A stretch of DNA of 38,124 nucleotides from Acidimicrobiaceae bacterium (GCA_025464005.1 JAODBO010000122.1:1-38124); one strand, 5' to 3'; counted from the stretch's first letter, positions 1 through 8,469 are shown. The notes: a model not told the origin generated them from the sequence alone. Program-made: numbers and translations.

Positions 1-470
1 GCAACAGGGACGGGACGAGCCTGCGAGGCGTGTCTCGCCGGGTGTCCACCTCCCGGGCTCGTTCTCCCGGTGCCGAGGAGCAACACGGCGAGTACCGAGC
101 CGACGAGCACAGCGAGCACTGCTGCCGCAATGAAGCGCGAGAGGCGCAGTCGAGCAGTGCGCGCGACTCGTCGGCCGCGACCCATGCCGGCCGGTGGGAT
201 CGCTGGGATGTTTCTGGGCTCGTCGTCACCTAGCTCGTCTCCGAATACGAGCCGATCCCTACCGAGAGCGGGCGTCGGGTGGCTTTCCAGACCCTCGTTG
301 GCGGGCGGCGCACCTGGACGCAGCTGGCCCGGTGAACGTCGAGCCGTCTCGGCCAACGCTTCCATTGTCTTGTGGTAGTGCTCGATGGAATGGCGATCGC
401 CGAGTGCGTGCCAGGCGACCACTGCGGACGTGCCGACGATCCCAGCAAGCAGAAGGTAGATGGCGATCAC
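1..470 (-). CDS. Bitopic/two-span membrane protein, cut by the window edge
   Basis: An open frame runs leftwards off the window from a GTG at 470, which has GGAGG four bases upstream. The 156 visible residues begin with a membrane segment (IAIYLLLAGIVGTSAVVAWH), then a polar, proline-rich stretch of about 70 residues, a basic patch (GRGRRVARTARLRLSR) and a second membrane segment (FIAAAVLAVLVGSVLAVLLL), followed by a Gly/Pro/His-rich tail. The frame is still open at base 1, so the C-terminal part is missing. An upstream in-frame TTG at 587 would add 39 residues, but I see no ribosome site for it. It lies 144 nt downstream of the Kelch gene on the same strand. I recognise no family; a regulated membrane anchor for an extracytoplasmic domain is possible but is inference. 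Confidence 0.6.
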   Translation of the reverse strand, partial: MIAIYLLLAGIVGTSAVVAWHALGDRHSIEHYHKTMEALAETARRSPGQLRPGAPPANEGLESHPTPALGRDRLVFGDELGDDEPRNIPAIPPAGMGRGRRVARTARLRLSRFIAAAVLAVLVGSVLAVLLLGTGRTSPGGGHPARHASQARPVPV

Positions 471-614
471 GGCGCCTCCGGTGCCGATCTTGGCCGAGCG
501 CGCTTCTATTGAATCCCATGGGTTCGTCGCACGCTGGTCGCCACGCCTTGCTCCGGATCTCGCGGGATCCGACCCGCCCCGTGGCAAGCTGCATCGACTG
601 TCCCGCAGGCGGAG

Positions 615-1565
615 TCAGCCGTCGAGCTGGCGGACCGTCGTGATGGTGGCGAGCGGCCCTCGAGAGATCCCACCGAGCAGGTACGCGATCTGGCCGATGG
701 TCGCGACAGCGGCGTCTGTGATCGGCTCGGGGAGCCTGCCGACGGCCGATACTGCGCCGGTCACGGGGCTGAAGGAGACCATCTCGCTGCTGGTCCCCGA
801 CGGTGTCGAGCCGCCGAAGACGTACAAGCGTCCGCCCATCTCGCTCCCCATCGCATGCGCGAGCGGCGACGGGAGGTGGCCGACGATCGTGGCGCCTCCG
901 GTGAGCAGGCTCACCTTCTGGATGTCGTCCGTGAAGTCGCCGTTGTACTCGCCGCCGGCGAGCAGCCCGCCGAAGACGTAGACCGCTGTGCCGAGCGAGG
1001 CGACCGCGGGGTAGCGGACCGGCTGGGGCAGGTGGGCGACGACATGGAAGGTCGTACCGTTCGACGTCGTCCAGACGTCGGACTGCGGACCGTTGCCGTC
1101 GAAGCCTCCGAGCAGCACCGTCACCCGGCCGACGGTGACAGCGGTGGTATCGGCGCGCACCCCGGGCAGGTGACCGACGACGGTTGCACTTCGGCTCGCC
1201 GGGCTGAACGCCTGGACCGTATCGTGCACGTTCGCAGACGCGCCGCCGAAGACGAGGATCCGCCCCTCGACGAGGGCCGCGGCGGCTCCGTGGGTCGCAA
1301 GCGCCAACGAGCCGGCGAGCGCCGTCCTGCCGGTGCGCGGGTCGAGGCTGTAGACGACGGTGTTCGAACCGCCGGAGCTGTCGTGCCCGCCGAGGACGAA
1401 GATCCTGCCGGCGCTGGCGACCGCAACCGTGCGATAGACGGGAGCCGCCAACCGCCACGTCGTGAGCGTCGCCCGGAGGGTCGCTGCCGGAGTGCCGCTC
1501 GCCGCTGACCCGCTGAGGAGGGCGGCGATCGCCGCCAGGGCTGCCGCGCCTCGTACAGGTCCCAT
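615..1565 (-). CDS. Secreted Kelch-repeat beta-propeller protein
   Basis: The protein has about 316 residues. An alanine-rich N-terminal signal peptide (AAALAAIAALLSGSAASG) is followed by six Kelch units, each with its paired glycines (VLGG, VFGG, LLGG, VFGG, VFGG, LLGG) about 45-50 residues apart. Six such units would close one beta-propeller, presumably outside the membrane. Kelch propellers bind proteins or sugars, and some are oxidases; I see no catalytic signature, so no reaction is assigned. The start was chosen at the second ATG (1565) because AGGAG lies 7 nt upstream of it but only 1 nt upstream of the ATG at 1571. A 10-bp palindrome, GCTACGTAGC (1583-1592), lies just upstream and might be a control site. 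Confidence 0.85.
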   Translation of the reverse strand: MGPVRGAAALAAIAALLSGSAASGTPAATLRATLTTWRLAAPVYRTVAVASAGRIFVLGGHDSSGGSNTVVYSLDPRTGRTALAGSLALATHGAAAALVEGRILVFGGASANVHDTVQAFSPASRSATVVGHLPGVRADTTAVTVGRVTVLLGGFDGNGPQSDVWTTSNGTTFHVVAHLPQPVRYPAVASLGTAVYVFGGLLAGGEYNGDFTDDIQKVSLLTGGATIVGHLPSPLAHAMGSEMGGRLYVFGGSTPSGTSSEMVSFSPVTGAVSAVGRLPEPITDAAVATIGQIAYLLGGISRGPLATITTVRQLDG

Positions 1566-1592
1566 CGCCATGCTCCTACGTGGCTACGTAGC

Positions 1593-1796
1593 TCACCGCG
1601 CCATGCTTGCCTCGACCGCGAGAATCAGCTCCTGATGCGATCGGATCGTCCCTGGTCGGAGGCGGCGGATGGCGTCGACCACCGCGCTCGGGACTCTGAT
1701 GGCCTGTGCGTGGGCGAGCAGCTCGTACTTGTCGGTCGGAAAATCGACGGTGTCGAGGAGTCGTGGCTCTGGTGCCCACCTCGGTGAACGCGACAT
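1593..1796 (-). CDS. Small DUF2795-like protein
   Basis: This 67-residue protein contains the helical pattern typical of DUF2795 proteins: a VDFPTDKYELLAHA stretch (about residues 17-30), then VVDAIRRL (about 39-46), then an acidic/hydrophobic C-terminal helix. These small actinobacterial proteins have no established function. The ATG at 1796 is preceded by AAGGTG at a somewhat long spacing. The gene lies 27 nt upstream of the Kelch start on the same strand, so co-transcription is likely, while the chloride-channel gene ends 84 nt further upstream. The family call rests on pattern alone, so confidence is moderate. Confidence 0.6.
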   Translation of the reverse strand: MSRSPRWAPEPRLLDTVDFPTDKYELLAHAQAIRVPSAVVDAIRRLRPGTIRSHQELILAVEASMAR

Positions 1797-1880
1797 CAGC
1801 TACACCTTACCGACTGAGACCTCCGTCTCCCAGGCGGCTCTCGGCGCCCGACGATCGTCCCAGCTGAGACCAGCGGCCCG

Positions 1881-3287
1881 TCAGACCGACGGCCGCTCAG
1901 CCGCTGTCAGGCGCGCCGAGTAGATCGAGTACCCGTCGACGTGGCGAGCCACGGCCGTCGCGGAGACGGTTGCCGCGATCATCGGCACCGCGAGCTGGAA
2001 TCCGCTATGTGTCAGCTCGAGGATCAGCACGAGCGCCGCGAGGGGGGCCTGCATCGAGGCCGCGATCATCGCGACGGCGCCGACCATCGCGAACGCGCCC
2101 ACGGGTGATCCGGGCCACGCAAGCGTCCAGGCCAGTCCAAGCAGTGCGCCCAGCGCGGCACCGGTGCTCATCGTTGGCGTGAACAGGCCCCCCGACCCGC
2201 CGGCGCCGAGACAGAGCGAGGTGACGAGCGGCTTCAGCACGGCCAGCGCGAAGAGCAGTGCGAGCCCACCCTGGCCGAGGAGGGCCGATTGCGCCATGTT
2301 CTTGCCGTTGCCGAACAGCTGCGGGTAGGCGATCCCGATGCACCCGAGCGCTGTGAACGCGACCGGCAGCGCAATAAGGATGCGGCCTCCCTCGACCTGG
2401 TGATGGGACATCCAGCCGATGAGCCGTATGTAGCCCGACGAGACGACGCCGATCACCGGGCCGGCGAGCAGCGCCCAGACGAGGAGCGAGACCGAGAAGT
2501 GGTAGACGGGGATGTCGAGGTAGGTGGCGTGATCCGGCAGGTAGAGCCAGGCGGTTGCGGTCGCGATCCACGAGCAGGCGAGCGCAGGCAGGATGACCGG
2601 CATGGCGAGGCTTCCGCAGAGGATCTCGGCGGCGAACAACGCCCCACCGAGCGGCACGTTGTAGACAGCGGCGAGTCCCGCTCCCCCGCCGCAGGCCACT
2701 AGGAGCCGCCGTTGGGCTGGAGCGAGGCGAGCCCAGGACCCGAGCATGCTGCCCGAGACCCCACCCATGAGCTTCGGCGCCGCCTCGCGACCGAGCGAGG
2801 CGCCCATCCCGATCACGACCTCGGAGATCACCGAGGTGAGCAGACCTCGGCGCAGCGACAGCTGAGCATCGCCGCTCCAGACGGCATCGTCGATATCGGC
2901 CCTGTCGTTGCCCAGGTAGCGGCGTACGAGGTACCAGCCGACGCCACCGGACATGCCGGCGACGAGCAGCGAGAGCACCCGGCGAAGATCCGACGTGCGT
3001 ATGACGGCCGCCAGCAGGCTCCCCGAGTGGTAGCCGAACGCGAGGTGCTGCACGCTGTAGAGGATCACCATCAGGAGGTCGCCGAACAATCCGGTCGCGA
3101 CGCCCGTGAGCACGAGGACGAACCAGAACCTCGGCGTGAGCGCGGCGTCCCCGTCGCCCGTGACGTTCGGCTGCTCGGTCGCGCCGCGGCCCGACGGCAG
3201 GCGCCGCCTGATGAGGGGCCGCGGGATACGGACGCGCTCGCTCGAAGCGATCACCTCGACCCTGCGCCCGCTTCCGTTCGTCGCCAT
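1881..3287 (-). CDS. ClC-family chloride channel / Cl-/H+ antiporter
   Basis: This 468-residue polytopic membrane protein has ClC family landmarks. The second signature reads GREAAPK (166-172), with the gating glutamate at E168. The pore/selectivity region GSGGLFTPTM (364-373) corresponds to the GGIFxPS signature. About ten hydrophobic spans are visible after a basic, soluble N-terminus of about 50 residues. No C-terminal CBS domains follow, so it is a short bacterial type. The usual GREGP is altered to GREAAP, a variant seen in some bacterial subgroups. Whether it works as a channel or an antiporter cannot be told. It is divergent from a GntR/HutC regulator, with a shared 75-nt control region holding TTGGTAC repeats. 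Confidence 0.92.
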   Translation of the reverse strand: MATNGSGRRVEVIASSERVRIPRPLIRRRLPSGRGATEQPNVTGDGDAALTPRFWFVLVLTGVATGLFGDLLMVILYSVQHLAFGYHSGSLLAAVIRTSDLRRVLSLLVAGMSGGVGWYLVRRYLGNDRADIDDAVWSGDAQLSLRRGLLTSVISEVVIGMGASLGREAAPKLMGGVSGSMLGSWARLAPAQRRLLVACGGGAGLAAVYNVPLGGALFAAEILCGSLAMPVILPALACSWIATATAWLYLPDHATYLDIPVYHFSVSLLVWALLAGPVIGVVSSGYIRLIGWMSHHQVEGGRILIALPVAFTALGCIGIAYPQLFGNGKNMAQSALLGQGGLALLFALAVLKPLVTSLCLGAGGSGGLFTPTMSTGAALGALLGLAWTLAWPGSPVGAFAMVGAVAMIAASMQAPLAALVLILELTHSGFQLAVPMIAATVSATAVARHVDGYSIYSARLTAAERPSV

Positions 3288-3296
3288 CCGTCCATC

Positions 3297-3318
3297 TTGG
3301 TACCAATGTTGGTACTAT
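3297..3318. promoter_or_regulatory. Putative operator/promoter between clC and gntR
   Basis: The sequence TTGGTACCAA (3297-3306) is a perfect 10-bp palindrome. Its left half, TTGGTAC, recurs at 3309-3315, giving a 12-bp direct repeat, and TACTAT (3313-3318) resembles a -10 box for the GntR gene. The site lies 10 nt before the ClC start and 45 nt before the GntR start, where an autoregulator would be expected to act on both genes. HutC-type GntR proteins bind short palindromes; the assignment to this protein is inference. Confidence 0.45.
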
Positions 3319-3362
3319 GCAACCCAGTCACGAAAAGGCCGGAAGCCCTACGATCGAGGACC

Positions 3363-4151
3363 ATGGCGAGCACATCCCCGCAGGCAGTCGCTCCGCTGGA
3401 ACGCGACAGCCCTGTGCCGCTGTGGGCGCAGCTTCGAGACGACCTGCGCCGTCGCGCCGATGCAGGCGAGTTCGCCGGCGCGTTCCCGAGCGAGGTGGCC
3501 CTCGTCGAGCAGTATGCCGTCAGCCGCAACACCGTGCGCGACGCGCTGCGCCGCCTGCGGGCCGACGGTGTCGTCGTCGCCGGACGAGGCCGGCGACCCC
3601 GCCTCGGCGTCGAGGTGGAGATCGCGCAGCCGCTCGGCGCCCTCTACAGCCTCTACCAGTCGGTCGAGGCCGCTGGCCTCGAGCCGCGGAGCATCGTGCG
3701 GGTGCTCGAGATGCGCGTCGACATCGAGGCGGCAGGGCACCTGGAGCTGGCGGAGTCGACGCCGCTCGTGTGCCTCGAGCGCCTGCGCCTCGCCGGTGGC
3801 GAGCCGCTCGCGATCGACCGGGCGTGGTTCCCCGCGGCGATTGCCGAGCCACTCCTTGCCGTCGACTTCACCCACATCGGGTTTTACGACGAGCTTGCGA
3901 GCCGGACCGGAATCCGGCTCACCGGCGGTCGCGAGCATCTGCGGGCGGTGGTGCCGAGCCGATCGGAGCGGGCGCTTCTCGGCCTTGGTCCCGGGACGGC
4001 AGCGTTCGCCATCGAGCGGCTCGGCTTCGTACGCGACCGGCCCGTCGAATGGCGCCAGACGCTCGTGCGGGGCGACCGGTTTAGCGTCGTCGCCGAGTTC
4101 TCGGCCGGTGCCGGCTACCGCCTCGACGTCAGCCCGCAGCCCTCGACGTGA
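3363..4151 (+). CDS. GntR/HutC-family transcriptional regulator
   Basis: The protein has 262 residues. An N-terminal winged helix (about 18-85; PSEVALVEQYAVSRNTVRDA at 43-62) is followed by a UTRA ligand-binding domain (about 95-255) with the usual pattern: a paired aromatic/hydrophobic beta core, LVCLERLRLAGGEPLAIDRAW, and a C-terminal VEWRQTLVRGDRF strand. HutC-type regulators bind small metabolites through UTRA and release DNA. The ATG at 3363 was chosen because it gives a normal N-terminus (MASTSPQAV); the longer upstream frame overlaps the ClC gene antisense. The divergent ClC gene is the natural target, but chloride-channel control by a HutC protein would be unusual, so the ligand is unknown. 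Confidence 0.92.
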   Translation: MASTSPQAVAPLERDSPVPLWAQLRDDLRRRADAGEFAGAFPSEVALVEQYAVSRNTVRDALRRLRADGVVVAGRGRRPRLGVEVEIAQPLGALYSLYQSVEAAGLEPRSIVRVLEMRVDIEAAGHLELAESTPLVCLERLRLAGGEPLAIDRAWFPAAIAEPLLAVDFTHIGFYDELASRTGIRLTGGREHLRAVVPSRSERALLGLGPGTAAFAIERLGFVRDRPVEWRQTLVRGDRFSVVAEFSAGAGYRLDVSPQPST

Positions 4152-4165
4152 GCTCCCGAGGGGCC

Positions 4166-4215
4166 GATCTGCGATCATGACCACGTGATCCGCGCCAACG
4201 CGATCGTGATCTGCG
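4166..4215. repeat. GATCTGCG repeat pair upstream of the DinB-like gene
   Basis: GATCTGCG occurs at 4166-4173 and again at 4208-4215. Between them GATCA (4173-4177) and TGATC (4186-4190) form a short inverted repeat. The block fills the 65-nt gap before the start codon at 4217. It may be a regulator site for the next gene; no matching regulator is evident. Confidence 0.25.
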
Positions 4216-4216
4216 G

Positions 4217-4813
4217 ATGACGACCGATCCTGTCGAGCGGCTCTCATCGGGCCTCGCTGCGACCGGGCAGGTGATCGCCGACGTTCCGGAGGATCTCTGG
4301 GCTGCGCCGACACCGTGCCCGGAATGGGACGTGCGCGCCGTGGTCAGCCACGTCGTCGCCGGCAACAACATGTTCGCGAGCATCCTCCACGGGCAGTCGC
4401 CGAGCGCGCCCCGAGATGATCGGGAGCCAAACGGCGATCTGCTCGGCGCCTACAAGGACTCCGCTGACTCGCTGCTCATCGCGTTCCGGCGGCCCGGCGT
4501 ACTCGAGCACGTCTTCGCAGTTCCGATCGGCTCGGTGCCGGGCCTCGTCGCGCTGCACCTACGAACGATCGAGGTGCTCGTGCACGGCTGGGACCTCGCT
4601 CGGGCGACGGGACGGCCCGCCAGATTCCCCGAAGCTATCGCCGAGGAGGAGCTGATCTTCAGCCAGACCAAGCTCGCCGATATCCCGCCCGACCGCCGTC
4701 CTTTCGCGCCGTCCCAGCCGGTGGCCGACGACGCACCGGCGATCGACCGTCTCGCCGCGTGCCTCGGCCGAGACGTCACGACACAGACATACCGAGACCG
4801 CAGCCGGCCCTGA
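4217..4813 (+). CDS. TIGR03086-type maleylpyruvate isomerase-like (DinB-fold) protein
   Basis: This 198-residue protein belongs to the mycothiol-dependent maleylpyruvate isomerase/DinB superfamily common in actinobacteria. The N-terminal helix bundle carries the signature W28..PTPCPEW..VRAVVSHVVAGN, in which H45 is the first metal ligand; a second conserved histidine lies in EVLVHGWDLARATGRP (about 120-135). Family members bind a divalent metal and often use mycothiol or another thiol, but most have no known substrate. The start codon sits directly after the GATCTGCG repeat without a clear ribosome site, so a leaderless message is possible. Neighbours give no pathway clue. The family call is firm and the reaction is not assigned. 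Confidence 0.85.
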   Translation: MTTDPVERLSSGLAATGQVIADVPEDLWAAPTPCPEWDVRAVVSHVVAGNNMFASILHGQSPSAPRDDREPNGDLLGAYKDSADSLLIAFRRPGVLEHVFAVPIGSVPGLVALHLRTIEVLVHGWDLARATGRPARFPEAIAEEELIFSQTKLADIPPDRRPFAPSQPVADDAPAIDRLAACLGRDVTTQTYRDRSRP

Positions 4814-4829
4814 GCATCGGACCTACCGG

Positions 4830-5657
4830 CTAACCGGCGACCGTCGCGATCTGCGTACGCAGTGCGAATCTCGATCGTCTCAGCGCTCCGAGCGCTCGCC
4901 CCATGACGTAGCAGAAGGCGCTGAACGCGCTCACGAAGAACCCGACCGGCCAGTTGGTGATATAGGAGCTCGCGATGGCGATCCAGACCGTGGACAGCGC
5001 GAGAGCGACCGAGAGGGCGATCGCGACGAGCGGCCGATCGGTCACGGACCGGGCGGCAGCCGGCGGCCCGATCATGAGGCTGAAGATCAGCAGCGCCCCG
5101 ACCACAGGCACCGTCATCGCAGTGGCGAGCGCGATGACGAGTAGGAAGCACGACTCCATCCGGTGTCCACGTACGCCCTTCGCCTCGGCGATCTCGGGCA
5201 CGACGGAAGACAGCATGAGCGGGCGATAGAGCGCCGCTATGGAGCCGATACAGACGAGCCCGAGGAGCGCGACCGGAAGGATCTCGGTGCTGCTCACCCC
5301 GAGAACTTCGCCGAAGAGGAGCGAGAAGATCTCCGGCTCGTACTGCGTGCTCCGGCTCAGGAAGAGCGCGCCGAGCGCGAGCATCATCACGAGCGCGAGC
5401 GCCGTGACGACGTCGTGCCGTCCTCGGCGCCCGAGAGAGCCGATGCCAAGCGCGGCGAGGACCGAGAAGACCGCAAGGCCGAGCAGGGTATTGAGGCCCA
5501 CGAGGTTCGCACCCGCGGCCCCCGCGAACGCGCCGTTGGGGATGGCGTGTGCCGGGAACGCCGAGCCGCGCAGCACCACGAAGAACCCGACCACACCCGC
5601 GACCACGGCGACAATGGTCGCGATTGTCCAGGCGTTGATCATGAAGCCGGTGAACAC
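4830..5657 (-). CDS. Zinc/manganese ABC transporter permease (second permease)
   Basis: This 275-residue ABC-3 family (ZnuB/TroC-like) integral membrane protein has eight to nine hydrophobic spans. The family's central region VPVVGALLIFSLMIGPPAAAR is present (about 185-205), as is LRGSAFPAHAIPNGAFAG near the N-terminus. It is the last gene of the four-gene uptake operon, 46 nt behind the first permease gene. The GTG at 5657 was chosen over longer versions because AGGAG lies 5 nt upstream and the N-terminus then starts at the first span (FTGFMINAWTI). Two different permeases with one ATPase suggest a heterodimeric channel. Zinc specificity is inferred from the divergent zinc-sensor operon. Confidence 0.9.
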   Translation of the reverse strand: MFTGFMINAWTIATIVAVVAGVVGFFVVLRGSAFPAHAIPNGAFAGAAGANLVGLNTLLGLAVFSVLAALGIGSLGRRGRHDVVTALALVMMLALGALFLSRSTQYEPEIFSLLFGEVLGVSSTEILPVALLGLVCIGSIAALYRPLMLSSVVPEIAEAKGVRGHRMESCFLLVIALATAMTVPVVGALLIFSLMIGPPAAARSVTDRPLVAIALSVALALSTVWIAIASSYITNWPVGFFVSAFSAFCYVMGRALGALRRSRFALRTQIATVAG

Positions 5658-5703
5658 GTGCGCTCCTTCGGGCCGGATCCGGCGAGCACTGTCGGGGAGC
5701 GAT

Positions 5704-6615
5704 TCATCTCTCCACGACCGGCACGTTGAGGTCTGAGGGCATGCGGCGCCCGGTGACTGCGCGCACGACGGGCAGACCCGAGGCGAGGTAGGCAAGGAAC
5801 ACGAGCCCGACGATGAAGAAGCTGACGGGCCAGCCGTTGCCACTCGATCCCCAGTAGTAGCTGTCGTAGGCCAGCAGCACGCCGATCCAGGTGGCACCGA
5901 CGCCGATCGATGCCGCGACCGCGAGCGTCCAGCCCATCCTCTTCGTAAGGCGCAACGCAGCGGCGGCCGGACCGATCAGCAGGGCCGTCGACAAGATGGT
6001 CCCGATGGCAAGCGAGGACAGCCCGACCGAAAGTGCGAGGACCAGCATGTAGAGCGTGCCGACGAGCCGGACCGAGATGCCTCGAGCGCGCGCGATGTCG
6101 GTGTTGATCGAGCTCAGCAGCAGCGGCCGGTAGATGAACCCGAGCAGCACGAGCGCCAAGGACCCGAAACCCTCGACGTAGTGAACGGTCGAGCCGTCGA
6201 TCACGAAGATCGATCCGAAGAGGATCTGCTGGGTCGCGCCGGTGGTCGCTCCCGAGGTCGTGTCGAGATAGAGGAAGAGCGCGGCGACACCGGTCGCCGC
6301 GCCGAGCACGATCCCGGTCGCGAGGTCCCGCCCTCGCGCGCGGCGGACACCGATCATCTCCATAGCGCCCGCTCCGAGCACCCCACCGAGGACGAAGCCT
6401 GAGAGCGGGCTCATCCCGACGAGCAGTGCCCCCGAACCTCCTGCCGTAGCGACATCGGTGAGGGCATGACCGCCGAAGGACTGCCCCCGGATCACCGTGA
6501 ACACCCCGACGAGCGCGGAGACGATCGCCACCATCGCACCGACGCCGAGCGCTACGCGGACGGGCTCACTCGAGAAGAAGCCCGGCTCGAAGACCGCTGT
6601 GTACAGCTGGTGCAT
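5704..6615 (-). CDS. Zinc/manganese ABC transporter permease (first permease)
   Basis: This 303-residue ABC-3 family permease has about eight or nine membrane spans. Family features are VIRGQSFGGHALTDVATAG near the N-terminus and LAIGTILSTALLIGPAAAAL in the C-terminal half. It is a distant paralogue of the following permease (4830-5657), the usual arrangement when two subunits form one pore. The start (6615) lies 6 nt after the ATPase stop, implying translational coupling. It should move the metal delivered by the binding protein across the membrane into the cytoplasm. Manganese or iron cannot be excluded from sequence; the context favours zinc. Confidence 0.92.
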   Translation of the reverse strand: MHQLYTAVFEPGFFSSEPVRVALGVGAMVAIVSALVGVFTVIRGQSFGGHALTDVATAGGSGALLVGMSPLSGFVLGGVLGAGAMEMIGVRRARGRDLATGIVLGAATGVAALFLYLDTTSGATTGATQQILFGSIFVIDGSTVHYVEGFGSLALVLLGFIYRPLLLSSINTDIARARGISVRLVGTLYMLVLALSVGLSSLAIGTILSTALLIGPAAAALRLTKRMGWTLAVAASIGVGATWIGVLLAYDSYYWGSSGNGWPVSFFIVGLVFLAYLASGLPVVRAVTGRRMPSDLNVPVVER

Positions 6616-6621
6616 GGCCGC

Positions 6622-7464
6622 TCAGCCGACGACGAGTGCCGGGCTCGCGGAGAGCGTCTCCTCGTCCCCGCTCCCAGGCCCGGAGACCACGAGGATCCGA
6701 CCGTGGACGCGAAGCACGTCGACGTGGTGACCGTAGAGCTTGCTCAGCACCTCGGGACGCACGACCTCGTCAGTCGTCCCGCTCGCGACGCGGCCCGCAG
6801 CGAGATAGACAATGCGGTTCATCACCGGGAGCAACGGGTTGATCTCGTGCGCCGACAGCAGCACGGTGACGGCCTGCTCCTTGGCGATCCGCTCGAGCAG
6901 CTCGATGATCTCCTGTCCGCTGCGGATGTCGAGGTTCGCCAACGGCTCGTCCAGGAGGAGGAGCCTCGGGCGGCTGATCAACGCGTGTGCGATCAGCACG
7001 CGTTGCTGCTCCCCGCCGGACAGCTCCCCGACTCGTGCGTCGGCGTAGTGTTGCGCGCCGACGGCATGCAGCATCTCCTCGATCGCCCCGGCCCGCTTGG
7101 CAGAGCGCCTGGGCATTCCGAAGCGGTCCCCGTCGATGCCGAGGCCGACAAGGTCACGGGCACGCAGCGGCACGTCGGGATCGAGCAGGGCCTTCTGGGG
7201 AACGTAACCAATCGAGCGGTTCCCTCTAGAGCGAGCCTCGTCGCCGAGGAGCACTCTTCCCGACGTCGGCCGCTGCAGACCGAGGATTACTCGCAGAAGG
7301 GTTGTCTTTCCGGCACCGTTGGATCCGATGAGGCCGACGAACTCTCCGGTGCCGAGCTCGAATGAGACGGAATCGAGGATCCGTCGACCGGACAGCCAGA
7401 CGTCGACGGCTTCCAGCGCGAGCACAACGCTCTGCTCGGGGGGGGCGGGGCGTTCGGCCGTCAT
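6622..7464 (-). CDS. Zinc ABC transporter ATP-binding protein
   Basis: This 280-residue ABC ATPase powers the two adjacent permeases. Walker A is GSNGAGKT (47-54), the Q-loop is in VPQKALLD (about 88-95), the ABC signature is LSGGEQQR (148-155), Walker B is LLLLDEP (168-174) and the H-loop histidine is H206 in SAHE. A C-terminal extension of about 40 residues follows the core and includes VDVLRVHGRILVV. The ATG at 7464 overlaps the TGA of the binding-protein gene (ATGA), so the two are translationally coupled. The same order, binding protein then ATPase then permeases, is seen in many zinc and manganese uptake loci. Confidence 0.95.
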   Translation of the reverse strand: MTAERPAPPEQSVVLALEAVDVWLSGRRILDSVSFELGTGEFVGLIGSNGAGKTTLLRVILGLQRPTSGRVLLGDEARSRGNRSIGYVPQKALLDPDVPLRARDLVGLGIDGDRFGMPRRSAKRAGAIEEMLHAVGAQHYADARVGELSGGEQQRVLIAHALISRPRLLLLDEPLANLDIRSGQEIIELLERIAKEQAVTVLLSAHEINPLLPVMNRIVYLAAGRVASGTTDEVVRPEVLSKLYGHHVDVLRVHGRILVVSGPGSGDEETLSASPALVVG

Positions 7465-8462
7465 AACTTCTCGGTCGACATCTTGTCGGTGATCGCCTTC
7501 TCGATGGCGTGGAGCTCGGCGAGCATCCACGTCTGATAGTCGTACCCGGGCGTCGGCATCGTCTCATAGACGCCGACCACGGGAACTCCCGCCTTCTCGG
7601 CCGCCTGCCGGATCGAGATCGTCAGCGAGTCGACCACCTGTTGGTTGTAGACGAAGACCTTGACCTTGTGCTTCGTGAAGAACGAGTCCTCGAGCGAGAT
7701 GTCCTGGGGCGATGGATCCACACCATTCATGATGTCGGCCTGGAAGCCGAACGGCGTGAGGTTGTCCGCGCCCGCGGCCTGCAGCAAATAGTCGGCTACC
7801 GGCTCGGTCGTGGCGACGGCGACACCGGAGTACTTCGACCTGAACGCGGCGATCGCGCTCGTCAACGGGATCAGGGAGGTGTCGAAGGTCTTCAAGTTCG
7901 CCGTGAAGTACGCGGCGTGCGAGGGGTCGATCGCGCCGAGATGGGCGGCGATCGCCTTGGCGACGGTCGGCATCGTCGTCGGCTTGTACCAAAGGTGCGG
8001 GTTGGGGGTGTTGTCAGGCAGACCGAGCAGCGTCTGCACGGTGATCACCTTGCGCTTGGCGCTCGGCGACGCCGACTCGATCTTGTTCATGAACTTGTCG
8101 TAGCCGACGCCGTTCTGGACGATCAGCTGAGCGGCGCTGACTTCCCGGGCAACGCTCGGGCTCGACTCGTAGGTGTGCGGGTCGGTGTTCGGATTGTCGA
8201 GGACGGACGAGACGTGGACATAGCGCCCGCCGATCTGCCCGATGACGTTCGCGTACTCGTTCTCCGCGCCGATGGCGGAGATCGTGTGCGACCTAGCGTG
8301 AGGCACGGCAATCGCGGACTCGACTGAGGCAGATGCCCAGGCCGTGCCCCCGACAGCCGCGATCACGCTCGCTGCGCCGGCCACGACCGCGATCCCAAGC
8401 CTTGCGCCTCGACGGACCGTCGTCGGTGGCTGCAGGTCCCCTGCGTTGAGCGTATCGGTCAT
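7461..8462 (-). CDS. Zinc-binding ABC transporter substrate-binding protein (ZnuA/TroA family)
   Basis: This 333-residue cluster A-I metal-binding protein has an N-terminal hydrophobic signal/anchor (about 21-48) with no lipobox cysteine. Metal-ligand candidates at family positions are H96 in the DPHTYE motif, H156 in NPHLWY and E220 in TTEPVADY; the fourth is probably an acidic residue near YETMPTPGYDYQ. The His-rich loop typical of proteobacterial ZnuA is absent. The ATG at 8462 follows a candidate -10 box at a distance fitting a leaderless transcript; the alternative TTG at 8468 lies within it. This is the first gene of the uptake operon and is divergent from the zinc-sensor operon. Confidence 0.93.
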   Translation of the reverse strand: MTDTLNAGDLQPPTTVRRGARLGIAVVAGAASVIAAVGGTAWASASVESAIAVPHARSHTISAIGAENEYANVIGQIGGRYVHVSSVLDNPNTDPHTYESSPSVAREVSAAQLIVQNGVGYDKFMNKIESASPSAKRKVITVQTLLGLPDNTPNPHLWYKPTTMPTVAKAIAAHLGAIDPSHAAYFTANLKTFDTSLIPLTSAIAAFRSKYSGVAVATTEPVADYLLQAAGADNLTPFGFQADIMNGVDPSPQDISLEDSFFTKHKVKVFVYNQQVVDSLTISIRQAAEKAGVPVVGVYETMPTPGYDYQTWMLAELHAIEKAITDKMSTEKL

Positions 8463-8469
8463 GGGCAAA

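Noticed and set aside
259..1458. Long minus-strand frame overlapping the Kelch gene
   Set aside because: It is an Arg-rich alternative frame; the Kelch frame has a signal peptide, repeats and a ribosome site.
2712..3362. Upstream extension of the GntR frame
   Set aside because: It runs antisense through the ClC gene; the regulator fold begins normally after ATG 3363.
7509..8327. 272-residue frame antisense to the zinc-binding protein
   Set aside because: Low-complexity Arg/Asp/Val composition; the opposite strand encodes a clear ZnuA/TroA family protein.
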